Shown: one piece after another, positions 22,385 through 37,000 of the stretch
Numbering within the stretch: the stretch's first letter is position 1
How the letters are laid out: the number at the start of each line of letters is the position of its first letter
DNA from: Vitis vinifera
Lineage: Eukaryota > Streptophyta > Magnoliopsida > Vitales > Vitaceae
Assembly: GCF_030704535.1 (NCBI RefSeq)
Contig: NC_081807.1
Coordinates: forward strand, 909,001-973,000
Direction of reading: 5' to 3'
Length of the DNA: 64,000 nucleotides
Notes under the pieces: model-generated
Seen by the model: only the letters and a program-made list of their open reading frames with translations
Told to the model about the DNA's origin: nothing
Database searches by the model: none
Translations under genes and position numbers: made by a program

Positions 22385-22687
22385 ATGGGTATCCGTTTGC
22401 CGTCCAAGATTCATAATGCCAAGCAGATTCTGAAACTGCAGTCACTTCTTAGTAGAAACCAGTCCAGTGTGCCAAAAGGCCATTGTGCAGTATATGTGGG
22501 AGAAATCCAGAAGAAGAGATTTGTGGTTCCGATATCTTATTTGAATCATCCTGCCTTTCAAGATTTGTTGCATCTAGCGGAGGAAGAGTTTGGCTTTGAT
22601 CATCCGATGGGCGGTCTCACGATTCCATGCGAAGAAGATGCCTTCATTGATCTCACTTCTCGATTGAATGCGATGTCAGTGATGTAA
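22385..22687 (+). CDS. SAUR: SAUR family auxin-responsive protein, copy 10
   Basis: A 100-residue SAUR. The start is the ATG at 22385 ([17 protein letters not shown]); the frame opens one codon earlier at a GTG. Blocks are [45 protein letters not shown] and [10 protein letters not shown]. The C-terminus (LNAMSVM) differs from the NCS endings of the others. It is the most distal member of the cluster and has its own diverged promoter. Confidence 0.95.
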   Translation: MGIRLPSKIHNAKQILKLQSLLSRNQSSVPKGHCAVYVGEIQKKRFVVPISYLNHPAFQDLLHLAEEEFGFDHPMGGLTIPCEEDAFIDLTSRLNAMSVM

Positions 22688-25600
22688 AATTAAGAGCAGC
22701 CTCTGCAATTTTGACTTTTCTTTTTCTTCTTCCTCTGTTTCCTTTCCCATTGGGATATGAGAGTTGCATAAGGCCATGTATAAAAATTTTCTTTCGCCAT
22801 GTAAATGAGAAGTGCAGAGCAATCCTCTGTTCACTTCTCAACTCTGTAATTCATCCAGATGATCTTAATTCTTTTCTGATATTCTCCCCAAAGCTCATTC
22901 TCTTTTTTCCATGGCACTGGACTAAAAGGGATTGGTTTGATTGAACACAGAAGACATTACAAGAAATAAGAATTATCAAAAGACTGAACAAAACCATAAA
23001 CAGCCTGAAATTTGAGAGAAGCCAAAATAGACTACTCTCACTATTAACATGCTCCCATGCTGTTGATACAACAATTTAGCCAAAGTCTCTGTCTCTGAAA
23101 ATGTTCTTATCCTCTGATATTTCACCATGGTCCTGGACAGGGGAAAACTTACCCGCAAAATATTTACTCTTGGTAGTCACTTTGGCCTTATGGTGCAGCA
23201 TTTACAACTTCCAAGAAGCATACACAGACTACTCAATTTGTTCTCCAATGATCGTTCTAGTCCGATCTTTAGGCTCTATGATTCTTAAACAAATGGACAA
23301 AACTAAATATCTTATCTGCAACATTGTAAAGTAGAATGCCCAAGTTGATAACTGACTCTCACATTCAGGAGCAACCATCCAATATAGTAGTAATTAGCCA
23401 ACAAAACCAGCATAATATCATCCTTCCTCGCAATAACTGTAACTATTACAGAGTCGTATGCCCTCTTAAGCTTGAACCCCTTGGGTTGAGTTCAAATCAA
23501 AATGATAAGACCATTGAATCAGACCATCTTCAATGCTATAATAATCAACAACTTCACCATATACTTCTTCCTGAAGGGTTGTAATTAATGATCGAGAAAT
23601 CTGATATTAGAATGAGATAGCAGCACAAAATCCAACTATGATCAGCCTGTCTTCCATCTACCAAAATCTTGTCCATGATGAGATGAGACATACATTTACT
23701 ACCCCCGTCTGAAACCTTCCTTTTCGTTTCAACCTGGTTAGTAGCTCTCAAGTTGTTATCACCTTCATCAGGTTGCATTTATCAGTACCAGCAACATCAC
23801 ATGGATTGGTTTTTTCCCCGACTTCTCTTCGACAACTTGGTTGTACTAGTAGCACAAAAAGCCCCATATTTACTACGATAAAGATTTCAAACAAACAAGT
23901 AGGCCTACAAGGGCATGTGATATCACCCAATTGCCTCTTTTGGGACCATTCAACTGCACACTGACATCCCTTCTCTACATTTTCATATACATCTAGTCAT
24001 CCATTCATCTCCAAGTCTTTCTCCCAAATTTCCATTCTCATTCTGTATCAAGCTCATTATCATTTTCCCAATGCTTTCAAAGGGGAGCCAGAGAATCCCG
24101 ATTGCCCTCAACGGTTTCTAAAACTACAATCATCGGTATCAGCAGCCAAAACAAATGACACAAAAGGCCATTTTGCAGCTTATCGGAATGATGATATCGT
24201 CTTACCGAGGGAAGAAAATGAAGCGCCCAGGTTTGAAAGAAGAAAAATATTGTATGTGGCACATGACCATGCTACCACGAATTCCACTACATTTTCGTTT
24301 TCTTTTTCTCAGTTTTCTTGGGAAACAAACAGAGGATTAAACGCAATTTTCTGATGCTCCAGACCCGAGAAACGGAGACAGTAACTGACGCCGCCATACA
24401 AACGACGTCGTTTTAGTCTTGACAGTAACTAATTGATTATCCCAACCGACGCCGTTTTAACTGGCCAACCGAGAATCTTGAAGTGGATTGATGAAAATAT
24501 CCGCTCTATTCATGTTTCAGACTTCAAATTTTTCGTCGCTGCAGCCAGGGGAGGCCAAAAGGCTTGGGTTGAAGCCCGGATAGCCTCCGAATTGGATGTT
24601 CGTAAATATATATTTGTTCATAATAAATATGTTAATACGTTAAATTTTATTATTAAAAGAATAAATATATTAATCCTAATTATTTTATTTTAAATTTTAT
24701 TTAATTGATTAATAAAAATATAAAAACCATCATTATAATTTTCTTAATGATTCTCTTTTTATATCATTTATATGATAATTAAATATAAAAAACATAAATA
24801 TTAAAAAAAAAAACATATATGCATTATTATTTATCTTTAAATAAATTATAATTTTAATATTAAATGTATAGTCATTTATCTCATTAATCATATTTTAAAA
24901 AATTACTATAATTTTACTTTTAAATTTTTTATATTTATCCTTTTAATGTTATTTAATTTTGAATGCTTTTATTTTAAAATATTAAAAATATAAAATTATT
25001 CAAAAAAATAACTAAAATATTTTATAAATTAAATTAATTTGATAAGATAAATGATAAATTAGCTTATTGATATCTTTCTCCTTGACCATATTTATAAATA
25101 ACTTTAATATATATTTATTTATTTATTTTATCTTTTTTTTAAAAAAAAATTCAAAGATTTCCATGAATTTTGAATAATTTTTGCTTTAATGATATTTTTT
25201 TTATATCAAAACATCCATTGATATTTTACCAATATTTGCAAAATACCTGTAAAATCCAATACCAATATGTTTGTGTTTATCGATATTTCAAATCATAACC
25301 ATATTCCCCATATTTTGTAAAAATATTCATAATTTACGAAATTACGTTGGATATTAACTATGTTCTTCTATAAATATATTTATTATTTGTAAAAGATTGA
25401 TATGAATTTTTTATATCTTTTAATCAATTTTGATAGATTTTTTTATTTTTACAAAAATATTTTGACATTGATAGTTTTGTAAAATCAAATAATCGATATT
25501 TTCATCATAATCGAGTTTTGATTGCTAAAGCAAGGAAATGTCGTCACATTATGGCTGGAGGCAGAACAATGTTGTTCTGGATGTTTAAACCTATGACAGA

Positions 25601-25790
25601 AACAGAGAAACTACAGCAACTGGGTGTTGATTCATGGAAGAGAAGAAACGGCATTGTTTTGGTATCTCAAAAAATGGATGTTTAAACCTTATGATGATGA
25701 AAGGAACATCTCTCTTTATTAATATAAACGGATCATAAGATCTTTCAAAAACTGATCTCTAAACCCTAAAGCTCTACTTTATTTTTTCTC
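22688..25790. other. AT-rich intergenic DNA between the SAUR cluster and MRL1
   Basis: I can support no gene. Around 24,150 a short stretch resembles the SAUR KGHFA block but nothing else aligns. From about 24,600 to 25,500 it is very AT-rich. Palindromes of the AAACGRCGYCGTTT type lie at 24400-24413, 24444-24457 and 25646-25659. Confidence 0.5.
24400..24457. promoter_or_regulatory. Pair of AAACGRCGYCGTTT palindromes
   Basis: AAACGACGTCGTTT lies at 24400-24413 and AACCGACGCCGTTT at 24444-24457. Their starts are 44 bp apart, within the 40-49 bp spacing seen in the cluster at 11 kb. A short open frame follows at 24433-24693 but has no recognised domain. Confidence 0.5.
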
Positions 25791-25908
25791 ACCTCATATT
25801 ATATTTCCTCAAAGGTACCAAGGACAAGGCAGCAAGTTGAGCTTAGTGCAGGCATCAGCATTGTAGGTGCAGGCCCTTGCTGAGAATCAAAAGATGTGCC
25901 TCCCCCTC

Positions 25909-28900
25909 CTAGTCCAAAGAGAGATTGCCTGTTCGAATTTTGCGCTGCTGAAGACTGATCCCTGTTCCCAGCCGCGATTGAGAAGAGCTCAACTCGTCCA
26001 CTTTTCCACTGAAAGGACCAGCAAGCTTTGGCTGAAACCACCTTCTCGTGGCAAGACCATTGATTCTGATTTTCCCGCGTGATTCATTCCCTTGGTAAGG
26101 TAGTCCTAGCCTCCTCAACATGGATGCAACTGCCTGGCTAATCCTGTCAACCAAAATGATTCTACCATTCACAACAATCCAAGAGTAGCCATTGCACTTG
26201 AAGCATACATAGGACCTAGTGACTAAGAGTAGGCATTATAAAGTTTTTTTAAGGGAAAATCACATCTCTACCTATAGATAAATCTGAAAAACTATGACTA
26301 CATACTGATAGTCTAAAGGTTTGATCCTGCACATGCATGCGCTTTAGGATTCAGCATTGAATAAAATGGCAGTAGATGGACAGAGTTTGCATACTCATCT
26401 CTTTCCGGAACAAAAATGTCTACCAAAATTAGGACACAGAAGCTATATGGTTGACAATATAGTTATGTCAAAGATCTTTGGAGAGGTAGACCCTGAAAAT
26501 ATTCGAAAGAGTAGCAAAAACCTACCAACTTTCTCAATAATGAATTTTACAATTGTCCACGATGGCTTTCTTTATTTTTATAATTAACATTATCACATTA
26601 ATGGCCAATGCTCTCGTGAAACTCAGCATACTTGTGTGTTGTTTTCCTTGTGCTATGACTTATCGATGTATGTTAATGTTTCTCATGACATTTTCCAAGA
26701 CTTCATTGGAAGCATACGTTTTCTTTTAATTTTCTATAAATTTTCAGGTTTCCATGATTTTGAACTAATGCTAGAAGTAATACCTCTAGGAGTTAGAATT
26801 GTTGGAAATTGACATTTCAATCACTGATTGGATATTTGAGCATTCTTCATTTGCCTTACCTTAAATTTATCACTCAGACAGCAGCACTCAGCCAACTTCA
26901 ATTTTTTTATCAGACACCCAGCCAACTTCATCATTATCTCATAATTTTCTTTCTAAATATTAGATTGACAAATATAGTATTAATTGATAACCACCTATAA
27001 TAACCAATATCCATAAAAGACAAAGAAATTAATACCAATATGTTTTTTCAATATGTAGAGCACTGGTGAGGTGATACCCTTGTTAAAATAATCAAGAAGC
27101 TCCTCACCTTCCTGCAAGGTTAATTGCTTTCTCACCCTTGGGAGCGAGAACTTGTGTTGTCTCCGTAGGTAGCAAAATGGTCATGCTAGGTAACTTTGCT
27201 CCTGCAAACAAATTCAAAAGGAAGAGACAAACCAAACCGGTTAGCCACTTTAGTTTGGCATTCTTCTTACACTTATATGTATATATATATAACAAATTCA
27301 AAAGCAAGAGAACAAACCAAACGGGTTAGCCATTAGCCATTAGGATGTCCAAGCAAAAGGATATCTTACATCATTATCTATTCAATTGATGGTTCTCCTT
27401 TCATAATTTCTATATTTCTGAAGTTTTACTGCAATCTACTTCAGAAAAATGACTCCTAGTATAACCCATCAAAAAGTAAGATGGAAAAGGATCAAGAAAC
27501 GCACCACAATGGGTGTGCACTAACCAACTATTTGATAGAGGATTACAAAGAGCTACTTAACTTTTTAAACTGGTTCAAATGCATGCAAGGTTAAAGTGTT
27601 TTTGCAAAATGCCAAAAACAATGGCTTCTCCAGAATATATTGGCAAATATTTCCTGGAAGACCAGGGTATTAATAGATAAAAGTTAGAAAAAGAAATATG
27701 CAATAAAAAACAAGTTGTATTCCACAAGATTACATGAAAAACTCCATCAATCTATGCACAAATAGTGTGCATACATGATATATCTGCAAGTATCATGAGA
27801 ACAAGGCCCTCTATCCAATGTACCTGGAAGTATTAAAATGAGGATTAAGACATGCTCAAAACAAAAAATTTAGTGATAAAGAAAAAAAACGGAAACAGTT
27901 ACAGAAGTGCATCATGGAAAATCGATAAAAAAGAAGCCTATATTCTATTGAAAGGGGGAGAAAAAAGGGACTGTCCCATCATCTCATGAGATTTGATTTT
28001 GAGGTAATAGGAAGAGGTAAACTTCTATATACGTAGCATCATATGCCTAATACAAATGATTTTGAGCAATCTTTTAAACCAACTAGAGGATAGAGACAAG
28101 TTAATCCCTTACCAAGGTTTACCACATTTGCTCTTAATAATTATGCTAGTCAAGGTTTTAAGCAAGCAGCTCCACAATAACATGGGATCCCAGGTTCCTT
28201 CTAATGGCATTATCACACATATCAATGACACTCTTAAGGATGTCCATTGGCTCTAGATGACCTAAGCATATTGGAAAATAATGATTTTGACATTGGAAGC
28301 AGCAAAAAGATTTTATTTTCTGCAGGGTGAACCCTAATCAATGATGATAAAAAGAGAGCATTCCAGTTTATATGGAAAATTTGCTCTTCAAGGTGGTTTC
28401 TTCAATTTCCCAGTGCATCAATTCATAAATGGGACCTTTTCAAGTAGTGGTATAGAGGTAAAGATGTAAAGATGTAATACACCGCCTAGTAATGCCTTGC
28501 TATCAAGTAATCATTAAGCCCAACAGTTTTTCTGTGCTTATGAATGATCATTGTGACAAATAATGCTCTCCCTGAACAATATTGTCATTATGACAATGAA
28601 CAAGGAGCATTTTGACTTTGAACAATACCACATAATTTTCATTTTGCAAATCACATTTCAAGATGAGATTATAAAGAGTTGAGTCTTTTTAGATATTCAA
28701 CAGTTGGAAGCAGTTACCTAAGTATTTGAAGAATATCAAACATTAACCAGACTGCCAAAATATCAAAAGACTCCACCATGGGCACTGAAGTGAAATGATG
28801 AAAGAAGGAAACAAAAATTTAAAGGTTGACAAATAAAGCAACTTGACCAAATTTCAAGTGAACTCCATAAAACTTGTCAAAATTTAATACTGATGAAATT

Positions 28901-31900
28901 TGAGTTAAGTTGACAAAGTGAAATTGAGCTAAGTTTTTCTTAATAGTCATGTTGGCCTTGGAACAAATTCAATAACTCAGATGTAATATTTTTCTGCTTC
29001 TATAAAATACTTTATTATTCATTCTATAACAATAGCAATCACATAAAATGCCATATATCAACCTGAGTTTACTAGAAAACAGGATAGCTATAAGTATAAT
29101 CACTCAACTATTATGGTTGAAATAATTCTTTTTTGTTTTTTCTTTCAATTTTGAGAAACGAGGGGTGATAACTGGATAGAACACATACTTTCTTTAAAGG
29201 ATTCAAAACAAACAAACAAACTTTCACTATAATTTACTGTTTGTTCTTTCAACAGTTTGTAAATATATTCAATTACACATCCTTCTTCATTAAAGAGTTA
29301 ACTTCAGCCCTTCAAGTAACGCAGAAGCAAACTTAGGAGCATATCTTACTGAAAAAAATAAAGATCAATGGAGATAGTATTACCAGCAGCAAGTCGATGC
29401 TTGAGACCTTTCAAAACTGTTAAGAGGTACACCTGGACAGTTTTCAGTAAGAAATCAGTAAGCATAAATTTATGAATAGCACATAAGATTGCTGAGTTTC
29501 ACTTTTTACTATATTAAAGCAAAATTATGTTGTTGATAATGATGATGAAATATTAATAAATAAGCGAGAACATATCTCAGAGCAAGTTTTTATTGCTGGA
29601 TGTGTCAATGATAAGGATAATGAAGATAATGAAGCAAGAATATATCTTGAAGCAAGGTTTTGTTGCTGTAAGCGTCAATATGTGGCATCTCCAGAAGTTT
29701 TTTAAGAGGTTATAGAAAATTGGGAAGTTACAACTCAAACCTCCAATTAAATCAACAAACTTAAGTGAGCTGAAAGTTCCCAATGTTCATGACAGAAGCA
29801 AAGAACTTGAATTGATAACACAAACCGGACAGTTATATATTACACATGAACAAATTGTATGAGAAATTAAACACTATCATATGAAATTTCCATGTTACAA
29901 ACAGGCTCACCTCAGCAATTCGGATCTGCAATCTCCTTGTATCAACAATGACAGGACTTTTCTTGAAGGATACACATGACACAACTCCAAGTGAAGCAGC
30001 TTCCTAAAATTTGGGAACAATTTCCTATGATCCGTCCAGTAATTTTCATGATAAAGCACAAGTTTAGGAAAAAGGGAAATTATTTTAGTTGTGTACTGAC
30101 CTCAAGTAATGAAAAAGCACGAGAGTCATATTCGCCAAATCCATCTATCAATGAACATAGGTTTGAGCGTCTTGAAGCATCAGCACTCACTCCCAGATTC
30201 TCAATGAGTCTATTTCTCAAGGAAACATCACGGGGAAACTGCAGGCATCCCAAAACTTGTGAAAGAAGTTCCATAGTGGGTATTACTCCAGCTGAAACTG
30301 TTTCACGGTAGACCATTAAGGCCGATGAGGTCCTACAGGAAATTTGTTGGGAAAAGAACTCATTTTAGGAAAAAGACAATCCAGCATAATTATTCATGAA
30401 AATAGCCAATCTTTGAAACATTTTCAGGGTAAACATAGGATGTGGGATTAGTTTCTATAAGTGTTTAAAAGTGCCCTTCAAATTATTTGAATGGAATACA
30501 GAAACTGATCTTAAATCGAGGAATTGAAAATTCTCTTTTCTTTAGAGGGAGGTAAGTTCAAAATTATTTCTTCCCTTTTTAAGAGAACACTTACATTAGA
30601 GAAAAAGATGTAGTGAACAAATGCATTATTCATTCATAATAACTGTATAAGGGCATCATTTCATGACTATGAAACATTTTATAAAAACTGCAGTAAACTT
30701 TGATGTACAAGGTGAAATTTCACGGGGAAAAGGAAAAAGAAAAATTAGGAAATCTATTTTTCAATATTTCACTTACTATATTTTGAAGCATGTATTTTGC
30801 ATTTGAAAACCTGTAATAAGAAAGCATGCATAGTAGAAAATTTGGATTTGCAAAAGAATCAAATACCATTTATTGTCAATCTGTGGCCTTCCTGAGTTGA
30901 AAGACAAAACAGGTTCACCAAGTGCACAAGCCTTCTCGAATCTTCGTAAGCACATGCCTTAAAAGAGATCAAAGTTAATGGATTATCAAAACTCATAAAA
31001 AAAACCCAGAGGCTACCATATAAAATTAGGAAGTTTGGACAGGTCAGAAGACAGGGAAGAAACAATCTTCATCACCACTTCCTTCAGAGCCCAAAGAAAT
31101 ATGAGTGAGGATCAAAGCCACAAAAAGGAAGCTACTAAACATTATGAATAACATAAGATGTAAAATGATTTCGTTCAACTCATGGAAAAGTGGGAACTGG
31201 TTTCATTGGACTGATGAAAAGTTAAAATTCAGTTCCTAACTTCTCTAAAAGAAGATTTACATTACTAAGTAGCCAGAATCCATGCAAGAAATAACTCTAT
31301 TCTCAACTAAGGATAGTTTTTAAAAATCAGGAGGTATTTCAAAATTAACAGGCAGAAATACTTCTTCTCGTTCATGGTGTGATCAATTTCAAAGAATTCA
31401 GATGAGTAGAATGCTCATTTTGGATCTGACTAAAAATGTCTAGTCCATTTGGCTCTCTTGGATCAGCTTGCATTTTATTCTTATTTTATTTTGCTCTTCT
31501 GGAAAAAGGAATCGACCTATGCTGAAAGTATCTCATGAATAGATTAAGATAAACTGGTAAACTGACACTTAATTTTCTGATAAAGTTTTCTTTAGCAGCT
31601 CAATCTAGTAAATGATTAATGCTTGATCTTTATTGAAACAAAGGGTAATAGCTAACTGTTGCTCAGCTGTCAAAAAGTTGTATTTTCCATATTGGCTTTC
31701 CACTATTGATATTAGCAACAATTTAATTTATGAGAGGACACCACTCTCCAGACTAAAATGAAGCTAGAATAGGTCTAAACTTCCGAACTAGGTGAGACAT
31801 AAGGACCTCACATATTTGATACTTCTTGTAATCTTGCAAATTTTCTTAATTATTAAGGGGATATTGGCCAAAGAAGTAAAACTCAAAAACCTTTTTATCT

Positions 31901-34034
31901 GCAGCATTTTAGTGCATAAAACCATTTTTAGATGGGAAAGCCAAATAAAAAAAGAAAAAAATTGTTATTACAAAAATTTCCAATCTTTTTCAAAAATTAT
32001 GACAAAATTAAGCTCTCTTATAAACACTAAAAGTGATCCTGTTGAATTGTACAGTTGTTATAGCCTAATTGACAAATCAGTGTGTATATATTTAGTTAGG
32101 AAAATTACCCCTTCAATCATGGGATTTATAGGTTCGACTTCTCTAAATTAGTTTATTCCTCGAATAGTATATATATTGTTGTGTACCAATTATTTTGTTC
32201 AATGAGAAATCATCATTCTCTTATTTTTCTTGTCAGATCCAAATACATAATAGAAATAGAATCTTGAAAGTTGTCATTAATGAAATATACACATTTAGAA
32301 TGCCACATGGAACATGATGGAAGAATCCACTTCCTTGGGATGCTCAAAAACCAAAGATTCATGTAGGGAAAATGCATAGAAGCTATTGAAAAGCAAAACC
32401 AATTGAACTTACCAACCAGGCATCTGCACATAACAAGATTAGGGGCTACACTGTCTTTTCTCGCCTGAGAAAGTATCATGAGGCCTACATCTATATCATC
32501 TTTTCTGCAAAGATGAAAAAAATAAAATTAAGTACATCTTGTCAAAAGCTATAGGCTAAAAAGGAAAATTGAAAGCCAAAATTTAAATAATCAAAATTTA
32601 GAGAAATTACTTTTCACTGGCCACTAAAAGAATGGAGTATGTGATAGTGTTTGGACACAAGCCCGCTCTCTTCATGTCAGATAGAACTTCCATAGCCTTC
32701 TCCAGTTGTTCGCCTTCACCTGTGGTGGAGCTGTTCATGTGATTTCTCAATCCAATTTTTGCTATAATAATTCATTTCAGACAAAGCAAATCAACATAAT
32801 ATTCTCAAAATTATTTAAGTTCCTTTTTTTTTTTAACAGAAGAAGGAAATACTGCATTAAATAAAACAAAGTAAAATTTACGCATGTTTAAAATGTAAGA
32901 AATATTTATATGCCAGTTTCTGCTGTTTGTCAAAATCCTGGTCCAAAAGTTTATCATAAATCTGGAAATCCTATGCCATTATGTAAGAGTTTAGTAGCTT
33001 CACGCATCATCACCAAAGTAGCTGGGCAGTTTTGGAGTGAATCCTAGAACCCACAAGCACTACTCTGGTCCTACAAAGCATTAAAAGCTTGGTCTAAATC
33101 CATCGTCCAATCATCTCTGACCAGATTTTGGTCAAGTACCTATATAGGCTCATCAAAAATCACAGAAACATATACAAAAGAATGGAGAATTAAGGAAACC
33201 CATAATGCAGTAGGGCGTCAGTTTCATGGTTCATCGTTGAGAAACTAAAAATCCTCCCAACAGTTGATCCCTTCCCAAAAGAAGGACATTGAGAGTTCAT
33301 GTCTCCTTTTCATATATGAATAAGTAGCCCAAGACAGAGGAAGAATGTAGCCAGCTTGCTGAGATTAACCCTTGGTATATACAATTTCTTGGGCCTGATG
33401 CTCTAAGGATTTCAAGAGGATTATACTCAATGCTCTAAGAATTTCCAGAGGATTGTACTTGATGCTCCAAGGAATTGTAGAGGATTGGACTTTTGATCAA
33501 TCCCCTTAACCCAATCCAGTGGTCCAACCAAGTTTTGAAATAATGCTGAGTCATATGATCAATTGGGATACCACATGCACCATGACTCTAGAAGAAAATT
33601 GGACTTTTAACAGTATTCCTATTATCATACTACCAGAAAAATTTATGGAAGAGAAATAGACTTACACAAGGCAGTAATCAAGGCATTCATAGTTGATACC
33701 GTTGGATTCAATTTCATGGACTTAATATCCACATACAGCTCCAGTGCCTTCTGCCAGTTTTTGGCCTGAAACAAGGATTAGGTAATGATATCATCAACAC
33801 AGAAGGTTCAATAGCATAATGCAATTACATGATTAAATCATTTTCAAAGGAATAAAGCAGGATAAATCTACTTTCTATATAGATGAAGGAAATATTTTCA
33901 AAATCTGAGCAAGAGAATCTGCTTTCAGCAACCCAATCATGGTGTGAGTTAGGAATACATCAAGAACAAAACTTTGATACCCATAATGAGTTCTTGACAA
34001 AACCAGGATAATAATTTCAACCGAAGTGTACAAA

Positions 34035-34065
<31 letters not shown>

Positions 34066-37000
34066 CTTTTCTTATTTTTAGGCTAGCAGACGCTTGAGCC
34101 AACGTCTCTAGTACAAAACCCAACAAATTTAATCAACATCTTTTGTTTAGAATAATGCTACTAAATATCACAATTCCCTTTCACAACACACATCAAAGAT
34201 CAAAAGCATGCACAGAAGGGCCTATTTCTTGTACATGGTTAAAGAAAAAAATTAATCTAGTGGGGATAAGGTCACAACTTGGGCTCAACTAGCACCAACC
34301 CAGTAAAAAATTTTGGGACCTGATGTGCAGCAGGGTTGAGCTGATCTTGGACTGTCCCCAGCTGAGCAAGGAAACACGTCTGTGCTTGAAGTACATCGGT
34401 ATTTAAAATTTCTTTATAAAAGGTTATAAATACAAGATATAGAAAAACCACAAAATGAAACAAGATCCAAAATAGGTTTGTTCTCAACCAAGATGTCTTG
34501 TGCTTGATTCAATTCATGTTTGGTGGCAGTGTTTTAAATTATAGAAAACAGTAGTATTAAGTTTAAGCCAGGGAGATTTCAGACCTTTAATCGACCTTGT
34601 AGAGATCATAAGCTAATATTGGTTCATAAATCTCACGCTGGAACTTTAACTTGGGCTGAGCTGAGATTGATGGAACCAGGATTGGCTTGGACCTTTATGT
34701 GGGTTATTAATCAATAAATTGTGAATCTGTGAAGAGCCTAATGCGTATTATTTAACTTCCAAATTTCTTTTTATTTGCTTGTGTCTTCTAATATGAAAAA
34801 TTTTCTTGTAATACTTACTGGTAGATTTCATAAACTAGCAATGAAACAATACCAAGAAGGGTAAAAGAAAAAAAATAAAAAATTCCAACATCTATTTTGA
34901 ACTAGCATTAATCACTTCAGAAAAAAGTAATTAAAAAAAACATTAGGAAAATATTAGTCAAAAAAAAAGATTTTATTGCTAAATATGAAATTCCTATGAT
35001 CATAAATCTAGATGTCAAAATTAAACCATGAAAATTTGTTAACCGTAACTAAAATCCTTGAACAAGGTGAATTTAGGGGCTACAAAGGCAAGCTAAACCC
35101 AGAGATGATTTGGGAGCTGGTTGGAGGATCCTAAAATTGCTATTGTGGTTAGGCATATTTCAAGACCATCACTTGAAATCCACAAGTGAAATATCCATAC
35201 ACATCAACATATCAAAACAACTTTACTTAGAACTAAGTAGATGGAACATACATTGCTACAAGCCCCCATCAATGAGCTATATGATACAATTCCAAGAGGT
35301 ATTCCTTGAATCCTGGCTTCTTGTATGACCTCAAAGGCAGCATCCAGCTTTCCAGCATGCCCAGCAACATCTATCAATGCACTGAGAAACATCTGCATGA
35401 GAGATTTGATACTTGAGTAAGCAACCTCCTTATTGTGGTATGACACATGAAATGGAACCAATGCATTTTTGAAACTTCACCTAAATAATTTACTAAAGTT
35501 GAAGGTTGTGCAACAGGAAGAAGACCTTGGATAAGCTGGCATAAATAAAATCCTATTTGAAAGCAGTAGATATCAGATAAACTTTTCTCTCTTGCCGGCA
35601 GTTTTGGATGTGTCAGACAAGCATAGGTTTTAAAATCCATGTGACATTTTTCACATGGGTTTTTGACATATGCTAAACAATAAAATAGAAGACAAACCAA
35701 AACCAAATGAGAACTGGAATAATGGACCTTTTCCCATCCTAAGTATTGATATAAACATACAAGCATATCTAATTTGTATAGTTATCCAAAAAGCATTACA
35801 AGGTAATTCCATTCTGACATTTTGGCAGTAAATGAAAAAATTCCTAATTTGGGGCCAATATGTATCCTTCATCTTCTTTTTCTTCTTTGATAATGGATGA
35901 AATCTATTAATGTGAAAAAGCCAATACAAGTAGACTTCTTCTATTTCTTCAATTTGTAAATTTTAAGACAACTAGAAAAGGAGCCACCAAAGAGCCATGC
36001 TGAACCATAGCATTAACGGAACCCAGAGTTTGTCAAATATGCTAAACAATGAAACAAAAGTTGAACTAGGAACAAGTGAGAAGCAGGATTTTACATAACA
36101 AAATATAGATATAAATGCATAAGCCTATTTAATTTCCATATTTACCCAACAAGCATTAAAAGATAATCACCTTCTGACATTTTTAGCAGTAAATAAAAAT
36201 ATTCCTATACTTGGGGCCAATCCTTGTGTTCTTCATCTTCTTTTTGTTTGTTATTTTTTCAGTAGGTAAATATTAATATTAGTCTACTAAAAATGGCCTA
36301 GCAACACGAGTGTGTACCCCAAATACAGAGCAAGTATCTAAAGGACGCTAAAAGGCACAAAGAGAAACCCAAAAAACCATCACAAAACTAACACATCCCA
36401 AACCATGACAAAGTTTAACACAGATGAAAGACTGTCCCTGATCGACTTCCTAGACCAAAGGAAACTGGAAAATAGAATAATGAAATATTCTTTTAAAGAC
36501 TGATCAGAGAGTTCCAAACCTTCAAAAGTTGTGCAATTATGCTCTTGCTAGTGGTCCAAAACAAGCACAACGGAGACCTCCAAACTTTTTCTTCACTTCT
36601 TTCCCAATAAAATTCAATGACAACCTACCAAAACCTACTTTATCAACCCCAAAACACTAATGAGAAGCCAAAAATAGAGAATAGAAAATCCCACAATGCC
36701 CAAGCTTTACAGTTTTACCAGTGTAGAGGAGGGGACACTGTGACCATGCTAAAGACAACATCTACATGGCAATGGTACCAACCATTCTGGGAACTTGACA
36801 TACACAGAACCTTCTATTAATTTTCACATTTGAGGGTTTCTAGGCCTCTAGGGATAACTATAAAAGCTGGCCCAGTAGAACTTATTAATCAAGGGTAGTT
36901 GAGTTCAGAGTAAATTTGATTAGCCTTTTCAGCTGTAATCTGACCTATGACATATGGGTAAGCAGTTGGCATTGTTTCTTTTAAACATGATGATTCAAAT

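Noticed and set aside
24155-24230. Possible SAUR fragment (ACAAAAGGCCATTTTGCAG resembles the KGHFA block)
   Set aside because: Only about 20 bp align. No neighbouring SAUR motif follows in any frame.
31792-32151. 119-codon plus-strand frame in an MRL1 intron
   Set aside because: AT-rich intronic DNA; contains no family motif and is antisense to a well-supported gene.
36617-36820. Open frame inside an MRL1 intron
   Set aside because: Lies within the 35393-38303 intron in a repeat-like patch; no domain.
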